A stretch of 64,000 nt of DNA from contig CBDEGI010000004.1 of NCBI GenBank assembly GCA_965237575.1, positions 62,001 to 126,000 on the forward strand, in the 5' to 3' direction. A program made the translations under genes and the position numbers. Shown one piece after another: positions 1 to 9,424 of this stretch. This DNA comes from JAKZVK01 sp965237575 (GTDB lineage: Bacteria; Acidobacteriota; Terriglobia; Bryobacterales; UBA6623). Below the pieces are notes generated by a model. The model was not told the origin of the DNA and ran no database searches. It saw nothing but the letters and a program-made list of their open reading frames with translations. Within the stretch, counting starts at the first letter, position 1. Every line of letters begins with the position of its first letter.

Positions 1-139
1 GTTTCCTTAGTAAAACTTGCGGCCGGCAGGGTCATCCGGAGCGGAGGTGGGGTATGGCGGTCGTTGAACCGCGGTGTTGCTAGGCCAAACGTACAACGCT
101 ACCTCGCGGCTTGCTTCGTGCTTGGCGTTCGGGCGGGAG
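1..139. other. left edge, no gene recognised
   Basis: No coding region or RNA gene can be supported here. The stretch lies just downstream of the minus-strand oxidoreductase stop codon and may be the start of an intergenic region cut by the window edge. Confidence 0.4.
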
Positions 140-1612
140 TTAGCCTTCCGACCCCTCGACCCGGCGGGGCACGAGCGGCTGGCCGGCTTCGAGGTCTTTC
201 ATCTCGTCGAGGGTGATCTCCCGGCCCTCTTCGTGATACTCCTGGTCGACGTTGACCTGCCAGAGGTCATAACGGCCGCCGAGGATGTTGCGGGCAGCCA
301 GCATGGCGGTGAGCATCGAATGGTCTTGGTTGTTGTAGCGATGCATGCCGTTGCGGCCGGTGAGCTGCAGGTTTGGGAGGCGGACGAGGAAGCCCCGTAT
401 CCTATCCATGGCCGCGCCGTAGCCGCCGTCGTACACCGGATAGGCCTTCTTCATGCGTACCACCGCCCCGTCGATGACATCGGCTGGGTCGGCGAGCCCG
501 AGTTGCCCGACCTCGCGCTTGCCCTGCTCGATCAGGTCACGGTCGGAGCTGCTCCAGAGCCCGTCGCCCTCGAAACAGAAGTACTCGAGCCCGAGGCAGG
601 AGGTGGAGGGGTCGGGGACCATCTCGGGGCTCCAGTTGCCGTAGTTCTGTACCCGTCCCATGGCCACGGTGGGGTCATGAATGTAGATCCAGTTATCGGG
701 GAAGAGGTTGGTGCGGCGGATCATCAGGGCCACGGTGAGGAAGTCGCGGTACTTCAGGTTGCGCGCGGCCTCCAAAATGTCGTCGGGCGGAGCGGGCTCT
801 AGGCTTTCGATCAGGTCCAGCACGGCGATGCTGCTGATGAAGTGTTCGCCCTCGTAGGTCTGCCCGCCGGCCTCGACCGAGCGGACTCCACCGCCGTTCC
901 AGTGCACGCGGGTGACCGGCGCATTGAAGACGACTTGCGACCCCATCTCTTCGATGCGCTGCTGCGCGCGTTCCCACATCATCCCGGGACCGTGGCGCGG
1001 GTACTCGAAGCGGTCGATCAGCGTCTTCACCACGTCGTCCTTGCGCTTGGCTCGCTCGCCGATCAGCGCGTTCTTGATGGCTGTGGCCAGCGATAGGCCC
1101 TTGATCCGTTGCGCGGCCCATTCGGCCTGGATCTCGGTGCAGGGGATGCCCCAGACCTTCTCGGTGTAAGTCTTGAAGAACAGCTCGAACAGTCGATTGC
1201 CGAAGCGGTTCGAGATCCAGGTGGCGAAGTCGTTTTCAGGCTTGCGGGGAAACAGGCGCGCCCAGCCGTAGCTGCCCACGCAGCGCAGGGTCTCGAAGAT
1301 GCCGAGCCCGGCGAGCGCGTTGAATGCCTTGAGAGGGTAGGAGAAGAACTTACCGTTGTAGTAGATGCGGGACATCCGCGAGCGCTCGAGCATGTCTTCG
1401 CCGAGCAGCTCGTGCCACAAGTCCTCGACGACCGACACCTTGGTGAAGAAGCGGTGGCCGCCGATGTCGAACCGATAGCCCTTGTAGACGGCGGTCTGCG
1501 CCAGACCGCCCACGGTGCCGGTTTCTTCGAGCACGGCGGAGCGAACGCCCTTCTTGAGAGGGTAGGAATAGGCGGCGTAAGCCCGGCCGGGACCCGCGCC
1601 GAGGATCGACAA
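140..1612 (-). CDS. FAD-dependent oxidoreductase, UDP-galactopyranose mutase-like; corrupted N-terminus
   Basis: The 490-residue protein has an N-terminal Rossmann region (ILGAGP) and the block GYRFDIGGHRFFTK, typical of the NAD(P)/FAD oxidoreductase group annotated as UDP-galactopyranose mutase-like or protoporphyrinogen-oxidase-like. A role in sugar-nucleotide or cell-envelope chemistry is plausible but not shown. The family normally reads GAGPAGLTAAYELLKKG at the start, but here it is GAGPGRAYAAYSYPLKKG. The GPGR error is one extra C followed by a compensating loss. A second copy of this piece at 1841-1865 still encodes GAGPAGLT. 'SYPLK' is shared with a 15-base stretch at 1328-1342 inside the gene. 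The apparent TTG start at 1612 is therefore doubtful; an ATG at 1628 (MDSSPVV) in another frame is probably the real start. The enzyme class is fairly secure and the exact substrate is unknown. Confidence 0.8.
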   Translation of the reverse strand: MSILGAGPGRAYAAYSYPLKKGVRSAVLEETGTVGGLAQTAVYKGYRFDIGGHRFFTKVSVVEDLWHELLGEDMLERSRMSRIYYNGKFFSYPLKAFNALAGLGIFETLRCVGSYGWARLFPRKPENDFATWISNRFGNRLFELFFKTYTEKVWGIPCTEIQAEWAAQRIKGLSLATAIKNALIGERAKRKDDVVKTLIDRFEYPRHGPGMMWERAQQRIEEMGSQVVFNAPVTRVHWNGGGVRSVEAGGQTYEGEHFISSIAVLDLIESLEPAPPDDILEAARNLKYRDFLTVALMIRRTNLFPDNWIYIHDPTVAMGRVQNYGNWSPEMVPDPSTSCLGLEYFCFEGDGLWSSSDRDLIEQGKREVGQLGLADPADVIDGAVVRMKKAYPVYDGGYGAAMDRIRGFLVRLPNLQLTGRNGMHRYNNQDHSMLTAMLAARNILGGRYDLWQVNVDQEYHEEGREITLDEMKDLEAGQPLVPRRVEGSEG

Positions 1613-1627
1613 CAGGAGAGGAATCCA

Positions 1628-2096
1628 TATGAAAATACGTACAAGTCTTAGCAGAGGGCTCCCGCCGGACCCGGTGGGAAGACGCCTATGAATGTGCCGA
1701 TGTCGAACCGATCGAGAACGCTGAGAGGTCGTGATGCGGCGGCTCGCGGGGTCTGCGTCCAGAGCCCGTGAAGGTGCTCGGTTGACCTTGAGCCTTCACG
1801 CCGGAGACAAACGCCCTTCTTGGCTAAGTTAGCGCGGCAGTAAGCCCGGCCGGACCCGCGCCGAGAGATGACCTGACCTTGGTGAAGAAGCGGTGGCCGC
1901 CGATGTCGAACCTCCGGAGCAGGAGGTCGCGCGTATGAAAATACGTATCTTAGCAGAGGGCTCCCGCCGGACCCGGTGGAAGACGCCTATGAATGTGCGG
2001 GAGAGAACGCTGAGAGGTCGTGATGCGGCGGCTCGCGGGGCGCGTCCTAGATTCGTGAAGGTGCTCGGTTGACCTTGGCCTTCACGCCAGAGACAA
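1628..2096. repeat. scrambled direct repeat with shards of the neighbouring gene and tRNA
   Basis: Two imperfect copies of about 165-180 bases (1628-1810 and 1934-2096) differ mainly by small insertions and deletions. Between them lie pieces of the adjacent oxidoreductase gene: 1811-1822 repeats 1545-1556, 1841-1865 repeats 1578-1603 with one base difference, and 1876-1912 repeats 1437-1473 exactly over 37 bases. A 24-base piece, 1911-1934, is identical to tRNA positions 2142-2165. Such mosaic joining is more like an assembly or consensus error than a natural intergenic region. No gene can be called inside it. Confidence 0.75.
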
Positions 2097-2110
2097 TAGG
2101 GCTAGTTATT

Positions 2111-2187
2111 GCGCCCGTAGCTCAGCTGGATAGAGTGCCTGCCTCCGGAGCAGGAGGTCGCGCGTTCGAATCGCGCCGGGCGCGCCA
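2111..2187 (+). tRNA. tRNA-Arg (anticodon CCG)
   Basis: A full cloverleaf can be folded. The acceptor stem pairs GCGCCCG (2111-2117) with CGGGCGC (2177-2183). The D arm starts at GCTC, the anticodon stem is CCTGC/GCAGG with loop CTCCGGA giving anticodon CCG, and the T arm GCGCG-TTCGAAT-CGCGC follows. The CCA end is encoded (2185-2187). It decodes CGG arginine codons. Part of its anticodon arm is duplicated upstream at 1911-1934. Confidence 0.95.
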
Positions 2188-2316
2188 TTTCCCCTTTTCT
2201 TCCTCGCCAACCCTGTCCGCTCACCGGACTACGCCGTGGGGCTCACGCAACTAGGCCCCCCGCGCGCCGTTGCAGACAGCCAAGCAGAGCAGTACACTGG
2301 GCGGCACTACCGCCCG

Positions 2317-4368
2317 ATGAAACAAATACTTTCACTATTCCTCGTATGCACTTACTTAGCCGTTCCTCTTCTGGCACAGCTTGAGCCGGTTCCTAAGGTC
2401 GAGGCGCAACGGTGGACCCGGCATCTTATTCCGCTTCCGAAAGAGATTTCGATTGCTAATAAGGTGACGCTGCCGCCGAGAGGCGTGGCGATCAAGGTCG
2501 ACACCGGCACCGGGGAGATCGCCGACACCGCCGCCGCGGAGTTGCGCGCCCTGTTCGAGGGAAAGACGGGCCGCGCGCCGGCGGGCGGCTCCTTTGAGAT
2601 CCGGCTCGCACTGACTGCGAACCCGGACGTTCGGCGGCATGTCTCACGGGAGCTGGCGGAACGCCTCGACGTCCTACCGAATCATCGCCAGGCCTACTCG
2701 ATTACGCCGATCCAGGAACGCGGCCTGCTACTGGCCGCCGTCGATCCCAAGGGTCTTTATTACGCCTCGCGGACCTTGCATCAACTGGTCGAACCCTTTC
2801 TGACACCGGAACGGGTGTCGATTCCGCTGGCGACGATCGTCGACTGGCCGGACCTGGAGGAACGAGGCCTATGGAACTTCCCGCAGCCGGCCGAGTGGGT
2901 GCCGTGGATGGCCTCGCTCAAGTTGAACTACGGCAAGATGGCGGGGACCAGGCTCAAGCCCATCGAGCGCGGCAAGCCGAACGGAGTGATCATCGATCAC
3001 GACCTCTACCGGTCGGCTTCGCGGATGGCCTTCGAGTACCAACCCTTCCTGACGCACTTCAACTTTCTTCACTCCTACGGCTTGTATCGGGCCTATCCCG
3101 AGCTTGCCGGCAAGGGCGACGGAGCCCTTGCCGGGCGCTACTTCGCGCACAAGCAGGGCAATCGGCACCGCGTTCCCAATGCGGCTCATCCGCTGTTCCG
3201 CAAGCTGCTGGTCGAGTGGTTGCGGGATTTCGCGCGCCAGGGGGTGAGTGAGGTAAGTTGCTGGCTGAGCGAACGGCCGGGGGAGGACGGCCGGCCAGAG
3301 ACGACCGCCGTGGGTCAGGACGTCATGGAATCGCGGGCCATCGTGGCGGCGTTTCGCGAGGTGCAGAAGGAGTATCCGAAGTTCAGCATTCGCGTCTTCC
3401 TGTCGACCGTCCCCACCGGGCGCTACTACCGCGTGATGGCCGAGTTGCCGGACGACATCAAGATCGAGCGCGCCTGCGCCACGAAGATCGAGCGCGTCCT
3501 GCACCTGCCGCGGGACTTGCTGCGCAATCCGATGCTTGACCACTACGCCGCCGAAGGACGCTGGATCGCCAGCTACGACGTCCCGATCACGGCGAATGCG
3601 CGCGTCGATACGCCCGAGTTCATGGTGCCGGAGAGTTCGGCCCATCGCGTGCGCGACTATGTACGGCAACTGATCGAGCGCCGTTTTCAAGGGGCCTACG
3701 GCATGATGGCCTGGGCCGACAATGGGAGGGCGACCTGCGGATTCAACATCCACGCCCTCGCCGAGTACACCTGGAACCTGGACGGCCGCAGCGAGAAGGA
3801 GTTCGCGGTTGCTTGGGCGACGCGGGAGGGATACCGCAAGCCGGAGAAGGTCGGCGAATGGGCGGAGCTGATGGGGCCGATCGAGTTTGACGTTTACGAT
3901 TCGGATTTTCCCATCGCGTACTCCTGGGGCAAGGCGGCGAAGATGATCAAAGAGCGCCGGCGGCCGTATCTCGGCGAAGGGATCTTCCGTTACTACACGA
4001 GCCGCGAGGACTTCGATCGCAAGATCGCCGCCGCCGACCGGGCGATGGTGATGGCGGAGGGTTTCGAGAACAAGTACCTCGCGAACGAGACCCGGGTCGT
4101 ACGGTCATATGTGCGGCTGGCCAAGGGACTTTACGAAGTGGCCGAGCGGGTGGCGACCGACGAGCTACGGACGGCCGAAAGCCTGGCCGCGTTACGCAAG
4201 AGTGTCGATGGGCTGACCGCGGCAGGGGAAGAAAACGTCGAAGCGATCCGGCACTGGCGGAGGGCGTTAGACCCCGAGCCTTGGCACTACCGCGTTCACG
4301 ATGCAATCAAGGGCACCGAGGAGACGGTGAAAGCGGTTAGGGAGTTCGTGACGGGGAGATATCTCTAG
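2317..4368 (+). CDS. secreted glycoside hydrolase family 20-type protein
   Basis: The predicted protein has 683 residues. The ATG at 2317 is chosen because it begins a clear signal peptide (MKQILSLFLVCTYLAVPLLA), so export is expected. Residues of about 55-160 resemble the zincin-like N-terminal domain found before GH20 catalytic barrels, including the phrase GLLLAAVDPKGLYYASRTL. A TIM-barrel-like region follows from about residue 170 (DWPDLEERGLWNF). GH20 beta-N-acetylhexosaminidases carry an HxGGDE-type Asp-Glu pair, and no such motif is visible here. The protein could therefore be a divergent hexosaminidase, a related glycosidase family, or a non-catalytic binding protein. It stands alone between the tRNA and the intron, with no visible operon partner. 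Confidence 0.65.
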   Translation: MKQILSLFLVCTYLAVPLLAQLEPVPKVEAQRWTRHLIPLPKEISIANKVTLPPRGVAIKVDTGTGEIADTAAAELRALFEGKTGRAPAGGSFEIRLALTANPDVRRHVSRELAERLDVLPNHRQAYSITPIQERGLLLAAVDPKGLYYASRTLHQLVEPFLTPERVSIPLATIVDWPDLEERGLWNFPQPAEWVPWMASLKLNYGKMAGTRLKPIERGKPNGVIIDHDLYRSASRMAFEYQPFLTHFNFLHSYGLYRAYPELAGKGDGALAGRYFAHKQGNRHRVPNAAHPLFRKLLVEWLRDFARQGVSEVSCWLSERPGEDGRPETTAVGQDVMESRAIVAAFREVQKEYPKFSIRVFLSTVPTGRYYRVMAELPDDIKIERACATKIERVLHLPRDLLRNPMLDHYAAEGRWIASYDVPITANARVDTPEFMVPESSAHRVRDYVRQLIERRFQGAYGMMAWADNGRATCGFNIHALAEYTWNLDGRSEKEFAVAWATREGYRKPEKVGEWAELMGPIEFDVYDSDFPIAYSWGKAAKMIKERRRPYLGEGIFRYYTSREDFDRKIAAADRAMVMAEGFENKYLANETRVVRSYVRLAKGLYEVAERVATDELRTAESLAALRKSVDGLTAAGEENVEAIRHWRRALDPEPWHYRVHDAIKGTEETVKAVREFVTGRYL

Positions 4369-4438
4369 TAAGGCGGTTGGCGATCGCCGAAGTGCCGGCA
4401 GTGTACGTTCAGCGAGGTTCGGGTGGATGCGGGACAAG

Positions 4439-4477
4439 AGCCGAGCATGGCTCGGCTCGGCACGCCCTGGGCGTGCG
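4439..4477. terminator. double hairpin downstream of the GH20-type gene
   Basis: Two adjacent perfect stems occur: GAGCCGAG-CATGG-CTCGGCTC (4439-4459) and GCACGCC-CTG-GGCGTGC (about 4461-4477). There is no following T-run, so classical intrinsic termination is uncertain. The second hairpin abuts the start of a group II intron. Class C introns are known to insert just behind terminator-like hairpins. Confidence 0.45.
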
Positions 4478-5190
4478 CCAGTGTGCCCAGCATGGGCTGT
4501 TTCTTGTGAGTTGCAAGGTACTCACCGGGACCGATGGAGGTAACCGTAGGGAACCGCAGAGTGGAAGTCGTGGGGCGCAAGCCGCGCGGCCAAGCCGAAG
4601 GAAGCGGGGAACAAACCTTTGACCGTAGGAACACGAATCGGCAGAGAGGCCGCGTACGGGCGGTAAGCTTGCTGGCCACAGTGAAGCCCCATGTCCATCC
4701 GAGACGTGCGAGGTAGAGCCGGACGGTATGAAGGGAAAGAAACAGCACCTTACCTGGGGAGGGCTCCTTGGTGAGAGCGGAGGAGAAGTCAGCAGAGGCC
4801 ATAGTAGCGAGGAAGGCGGGTAATGTCGCTGGAGCGAAGGGCCGAAGGACCAAGGAGCCAAGCTAGAGGAGCGACTGATACAGTGCCCAAGAGGTTTCCC
4901 GGAGTCCCGGGCCGGAAGGTCCTTCCCTGTGAAGGGGAACGAAACGGGGAGCAGGCCGAAGCAGAAGCGGTGGAGTCGTGGCGGGCCGAGGCCGGTGGGA
5001 GCCAGGGCAAGTGTTGCGTCCATCCCGACAGAAAGCGATGCACGAGGCACGGGAGGCGGTCGATGGTTGGCGGCCTGCCGGTCTTGCGGCGTGTAGGTAC
5101 AGCCGCTGGGTCCAACCGCCGGATACGGAAAACCGTACGTCCGGTGGTGTGGGAGGGTGCCGGGGCGCAATCCCCGGTACCCGACCCGAT
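4473..5190 (+). ncRNA. ORF-less group II intron
   Basis: The 5' end reads GTGCG (4473), matching the group II GUGYG rule. A 34-nt domain V hairpin lies at 5115-5148: a basal 9-bp stem, a CG bulge, a five-pair upper stem and an AAAA loop. It is followed by a domain VI-like stem (about 5155-5182) and an ACCCGAT-type 3' end. Internal phrases such as 'gtcagcagaggccatagtag' (4789-4808) are those normally found upstream of intron reverse-transcriptase genes. No reverse transcriptase is encoded in the roughly 715 bases, so domain IV is short and any mobility would need a protein acting in trans. The 3' boundary is uncertain by about 5 bases. Position after a hairpin and a CGC-like triad at the domain V base suggest class C, but the class is not certain. 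Confidence 0.75.
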
Positions 5191-5261
5191 CATCGGCAGC
5201 CCGGCAGCGCGCTTCGGCGGGGTCGGTTCGGGAACTGCCCGACGGGCTATAGTAGTTTTCG

Positions 5262-7823
5262 ATGCTGCGCTTTCCTTCACTTTGCGGTGTTTTGGGGCTC
5301 GTTGGCGTGATGCTCGGCGGACTGCTGCCGGCTCAAACACAAGTCAGCTTCCAGCAGGACGTTCGGCCGATTCTCGAGCAACGATGTCAGGTTTGCCACG
5401 GTGCGGACGCCGGGCAGGGTGGGCTGTCACTGGTGAACTCCACCGGCTTGTTCAAAGGCGGCAAGAGCGGCCCGGCGATCGTTGCCGGCGAGCCGGAGCG
5501 GAGCCTGCTGCTGCGGCAGATCAGCGGCACGCCGCCGAAGATGCCCATGGCGGGCACGCCGCTCAGCGAGGAGCAGGTCGAGCTGATCCGCCGCTGGATT
5601 GCCCAAGGCGCCAACGACGATACGCTCTCGGACGCCGATACGACATGGTGGTCATTTCGGCGGCTCGATCGCCCAAAAGTTGCGTCGGCAGAGGACCAAC
5701 AGGGGAACGCCGGTCGCGCGCCGAAGGCGGTGTGGGCCCGAAACTCAATCGACCACTTCATCCTGGCCAAGCTCGGCGAGAAAGGGCTGACTCCCTCTGC
5801 CGAAGCCGATCGGCGCACGCTGCTTCGCCGTCTTACGTACGATCTGCACGGATTGCCGCCGACTCCCGAGCAGCGCGACCGTTTCCTCAACGATCGATCG
5901 CCCGATGCTTACGAAAACCTCGTCAACCGCTTGCTGGCCTCGCCGCGCTATGGCGAGCGCTGGGGACGCCACTGGCTCGACGTCGTCCACTACGGCGAAT
6001 CGCACGGCTTCGACAAAGACAAAGCACGCCGCAACGCCTGGCCTTATCGCGACTACGTCATCCGCTCGTTGAACGACGACAAGCCCTACGCTCGATTCGT
6101 CCGCGAGCAACTAGCCACCGACGTGCTCTACCCCGACAAGCCCGGCCTTACGCCCGCCCTTGGCTTCATCGCCGCCGGGCCGTGGGACTACGTCGGCCAC
6201 GCCGAACTCCGCGAAGGCACGCACGACAAGCGCGTGACCCGCAACCTCGACCGCGACGACATGGTGATGGCGACGATGTCGAGCTTCGCCAGCCTCACCG
6301 TTCACTGCGCGCGCTGCCACGATCACAAGTTCGACCCCATCAAGCAGGAGGACTACTACAGCCTGCAAGCCGTCTTCGCCGGGGTCGATCGGGCCGAGCG
6401 GACGTTCGACCTCGACCTCGATCTGCACCGCAAGCGGCTGGGGCTGTTTGAGGAGGCAAAGCGCATCAAGGTCGAGGTGGAGCCTCTGCTCGCGGAGACG
6501 GAGAAGATCACCAGCGATGAGATCGAGCAACTCAAGGTGCGCATCGAAGAACTGGGCCAGCAGCAAACGGACCTGACCTTGCAGGTCGGTGAGATCGACA
6601 GCGACGAGAGGAAGGCGCAGCGCGAGGCGCTCGGCAAGCAGAGCAAGGAACTGGGCGAGCAGCGCACGAAGCTGCGCCGTGCGAACTTGGAGGAGGCGAA
6701 GCGGACGCGGCTCGAATCGCTGGAGGCACAACTCAAAAAGGTCGGCGCGCGCATCGAGGCGCTTCCCGAACCAAAGAAGGTATATGCCGCGTCGGCGTAT
6801 TTCGAGCGGCAGGGGAAGTTCGCGCCGGCTTGGGAGCCACGTCCGGTCCACGTGCTGCATCGGGGCGACGTCGAATCGCCGGGTCAACCCGCCGTCGCCG
6901 GAGCGATCTCGGCGGTCGATTGGCTCAACCCGCGGTTCTCAATTGACGACTCCGGCAGCGAAGGCGCGCCCACCAGCGAAGGGAGGCGACGCGCCGCACT
7001 GGCCGAGTGGATCATCGATCCTCGCAATCCTTTTACCTGGCGGTCGATCGTCAACCGGGTTTGGCACTATCACTTCGGCGTCGGCATCGTCGACACTCCC
7101 AACGATTTCGGCAAGATGGGCTCGCGGCCGACGCACCCGGAACTACTCGATTGGCTCGCCACCGAGTTTCGCGACAACGGCGGCTCATTCAAGAAACTGC
7201 ACAAGCTGATCGTCACCAGTGCGGCCTATCGGCAGTCGTCGAAGGCCGACGCCAACAAGAACCGTATCGACGCGCAGAACCGCTTCCTGTGGCGTATGAA
7301 CCGCCGCCGGCTCGATGCGGAATCGGTTCGAGACTCGGTGTTGCTCATCAGCGGCAAGCTCGACCTGACGATGGGCGGCCCGTCGGTGGAACATTTCTTT
7401 TTCAAGGACGATCACTCGCCCATCTACGACTACGCGCGATTCGACCTCGACCGGCCCGAGAGCTACCGACGCGCCGTGTATCGCTTCATCGTGCGCAGCG
7501 TGCCCGACCCTTTCATGGAAAGCCTCGATTGCCCCGACCCGTCGCTGCTAACGCCGAAGCGCAACAGCACGCTGACGGCGATCCAGGCATTGGCGTTGCT
7601 GAACGACCCTTTCATCATCCGGCAGGCCGAGCATTTCGCCGGGCGTCTTCGCCAATCGCGCGGCGGCTTGGCCGAGCAGATCGAGGAAGGATATTTACTC
7701 GCGGTGGGGCGCCGGCCGCGGCCGGAGGAGTTGCGGACGCTGACGGCCTACGGCGAGAAGCACGGTCTCGAGAACGTGTGCCGTCTGATTTTGAATAGCA
7801 ATGAGTTTATGTTTGTGGATTAG
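5262..7823 (+). CDS. PSCyt1-DUF1549-DUF1553 secreted cytochrome-like protein
   Basis: The 853-residue protein begins with a signal peptide (to about residue 26). A planctomycete-type cytochrome c domain follows, with heme motif CQVCH (residues 42-46) and a likely Met ligand in PPKMPM. DUF1549 covers about residues 160-370 and contains a second CxxCH, CARCH (349-353). A long charged coiled coil runs from about 390 to 500, and DUF1553 from about 580 to the end. These proteins are periplasmic and are nearly always encoded with a DUF1501 partner, as here 24 bases downstream. The pair is common in Planctomycetes and Acidobacteria and is often linked to polysaccharide breakdown by context, but its biochemistry is not established. 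The coiled-coil insert is absent from the second copy in this window. Confidence 0.9.
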   Translation: MLRFPSLCGVLGLVGVMLGGLLPAQTQVSFQQDVRPILEQRCQVCHGADAGQGGLSLVNSTGLFKGGKSGPAIVAGEPERSLLLRQISGTPPKMPMAGTPLSEEQVELIRRWIAQGANDDTLSDADTTWWSFRRLDRPKVASAEDQQGNAGRAPKAVWARNSIDHFILAKLGEKGLTPSAEADRRTLLRRLTYDLHGLPPTPEQRDRFLNDRSPDAYENLVNRLLASPRYGERWGRHWLDVVHYGESHGFDKDKARRNAWPYRDYVIRSLNDDKPYARFVREQLATDVLYPDKPGLTPALGFIAAGPWDYVGHAELREGTHDKRVTRNLDRDDMVMATMSSFASLTVHCARCHDHKFDPIKQEDYYSLQAVFAGVDRAERTFDLDLDLHRKRLGLFEEAKRIKVEVEPLLAETEKITSDEIEQLKVRIEELGQQQTDLTLQVGEIDSDERKAQREALGKQSKELGEQRTKLRRANLEEAKRTRLESLEAQLKKVGARIEALPEPKKVYAASAYFERQGKFAPAWEPRPVHVLHRGDVESPGQPAVAGAISAVDWLNPRFSIDDSGSEGAPTSEGRRRAALAEWIIDPRNPFTWRSIVNRVWHYHFGVGIVDTPNDFGKMGSRPTHPELLDWLATEFRDNGGSFKKLHKLIVTSAAYRQSSKADANKNRIDAQNRFLWRMNRRRLDAESVRDSVLLISGKLDLTMGGPSVEHFFFKDDHSPIYDYARFDLDRPESYRRAVYRFIVRSVPDPFMESLDCPDPSLLTPKRNSTLTAIQALALLNDPFIIRQAEHFAGRLRQSRGGLAEQIEEGYLLAVGRRPRPEELRTLTAYGEKHGLENVCRLILNSNEFMFVD

Positions 7824-7847
7824 GCGCTCGGCTGCTTGCAGAAGACC

Positions 7848-9335
7848 ATGGCACCACTTGACCAGCACGCCTGCCGCTCGGAGCAACACCCCCTGACCGC
7901 GCCCGAGAACGGCATCGACCGCCGCCGCTTTCTGTGGCACTGGGGCGGGGGCCTCGGCGGCATCGCGTTGGCGCATCTGCTGGGCCGGTCAAACGTGCTG
8001 CCAGGCGCCACCGCCGCCAGGCCCGACCTCAACGGCGGCTTGCACCATCCAGCCAAAGCCAAACGCGTCGTGCAGCTCTTCATGTCCGGCGCGGCCAGCC
8101 AGGTCGACACATTCGATTACAAGCCTCAACTACTCAAGCGCAACGGCGAACCGTTCGACCCCGGCGGCAAGGTCGAGCTGTTTCAAAGCGAACCTGGGCC
8201 GGTGATGCAAAGCCCTTGGGAGTGGAAGCCATACGGCGAGTCGGGCAAGTGGATGAGCAGCCTGGTGCCGCACCTGGGCGAATGCGCCGACGACATGGCC
8301 TTCTTCCACTCGATGATCGCGAAGTCGAACGTACACGGGCCCGCGACGTTCATGCAGAACACCGGCTTCATTCTGCCGGGCTATCCCAGCATGGGCGGGT
8401 GGGTCTCCTACGGGCTCGGCAGCATGAACGAGAACCTGCCGACGTTCGTGGTGCTGCCCGATCCGCGCGGCTTCGCGCCCAACGGCCCGGCCAATCACTC
8501 GGCGGCGTTTCTGCCCGCGTTACACCAGGGAACGATGATTCGTGTGGGACGCCCCAACCCAATTCACGATCTGTTCCCGCCCGAGTCGGCGAAGTACATC
8601 AACAAGCAGAGCGAAGCCGACGGCCTGGCGGTTCTCGAGAAGCTCAACCGCTCCCACATGGCCGAACGCGGCGCGGACTCCCGCCTCGAAGCCCGCATCC
8701 GCTCCTATGAGATGGCCGCCAAGCTGCAGGTCAGCGCCCCCGAGGTACTCGACATTTCCGGCGAGTCGGCCGCCACGCGCAAGCTCTATGGGCTCGATGA
8801 AAAGATTACGTCCGACTTCGGCCTGCGCTGTCTGACCGCACGGCGGCTGCTTGAGCGCGGCGTGCGCTTCGTCCAAGTCTGGAGCGGTGCCGACAACGGC
8901 TTCCCACGCCGCAATTGGGACAGCCACGAAGACCTCGCTAAAGACCACGGCGAGTTGGGACGCGAGATGGACCAGCCCGCCGCCGCCCTGATCAAAGACC
9001 TCCACTCACGCGGAATGCTCGAGGACACGATCGTCTACTGGACGACCGAATTCGGGCGCATGCCCTGCAGCCAGGGTGCCAAGGGGCGCGACCACAACCC
9101 CTTCACTTTCACGTCGTGGTTAGCCGGCGGCGGCGTCAAAGGCGGCACGACCTACGGCGAGAGCGACGAGTGGTCGTACAAAGCGGCGGTGAACCCCATC
9201 TATTGCTACGACCTGCACGCCACCGTCCTGCACCTGCTGGGCATCGACCACAAGCGGCTCACCTACCGCCATAACGGCATCGACCGCCGCTTGACCGACG
9301 TGCACGGGCGGGTGATCGGCGAAGTGATTGCGTAG
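7848..9335 (+). CDS. DUF1501 Tat-exported protein, partner of the preceding PSCyt1 protein
   Basis: The protein has 495 residues from the ATG at 7848; a TTG 12 bases upstream is an alternative start. A twin-arginine signal, DRRRFLWHW, lies at residues 24-32, suggesting folded export. The body matches the DUF1501 family, which has an alkaline-phosphatase/sulfatase-like fold. Typical phrases are VVQLFMSGAASQVDTFD near the start and VYWTTEFGRMP towards the C-terminus, where the histidines and Asp are likely metal ligands. It lies 24 bases after the DUF1549/DUF1553 gene and is almost certainly co-transcribed with it. The substrate is unknown. Confidence 0.88.
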   Translation: MAPLDQHACRSEQHPLTAPENGIDRRRFLWHWGGGLGGIALAHLLGRSNVLPGATAARPDLNGGLHHPAKAKRVVQLFMSGAASQVDTFDYKPQLLKRNGEPFDPGGKVELFQSEPGPVMQSPWEWKPYGESGKWMSSLVPHLGECADDMAFFHSMIAKSNVHGPATFMQNTGFILPGYPSMGGWVSYGLGSMNENLPTFVVLPDPRGFAPNGPANHSAAFLPALHQGTMIRVGRPNPIHDLFPPESAKYINKQSEADGLAVLEKLNRSHMAERGADSRLEARIRSYEMAAKLQVSAPEVLDISGESAATRKLYGLDEKITSDFGLRCLTARRLLERGVRFVQVWSGADNGFPRRNWDSHEDLAKDHGELGREMDQPAAALIKDLHSRGMLEDTIVYWTTEFGRMPCSQGAKGRDHNPFTFTSWLAGGGVKGGTTYGESDEWSYKAAVNPIYCYDLHATVLHLLGIDHKRLTYRHNGIDRRLTDVHGRVIGEVIA

Positions 9336-9424
9336 GACTGTCTCTAACGTTTGCTACCAAGCAGTTCTGTGATGTAGTTCCTTCGTCACGAGTCGCGGCC
9401 CGGACGCCCGATGTTCCGGTCAAC

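Noticed and set aside
2069..2254. A 61-codon frame containing VAQLDRVPASGAGGRAFESR
   Set aside because: It is the well-known false translation of a tRNA gene; the cloverleaf at 2111-2187 explains it.
4365..5340. Several minus-strand and plus-strand open frames of 110-250 codons
   Set aside because: They run across the group II intron on either strand. Their composition is Pro/Arg/Ser-rich, and such frames are common annotation errors on introns.
4823..6451. A 542-codon plus-strand frame
   Set aside because: It starts in the intron and continues out of frame through the PSCyt1 gene; it is highly Arg-rich with no domains.
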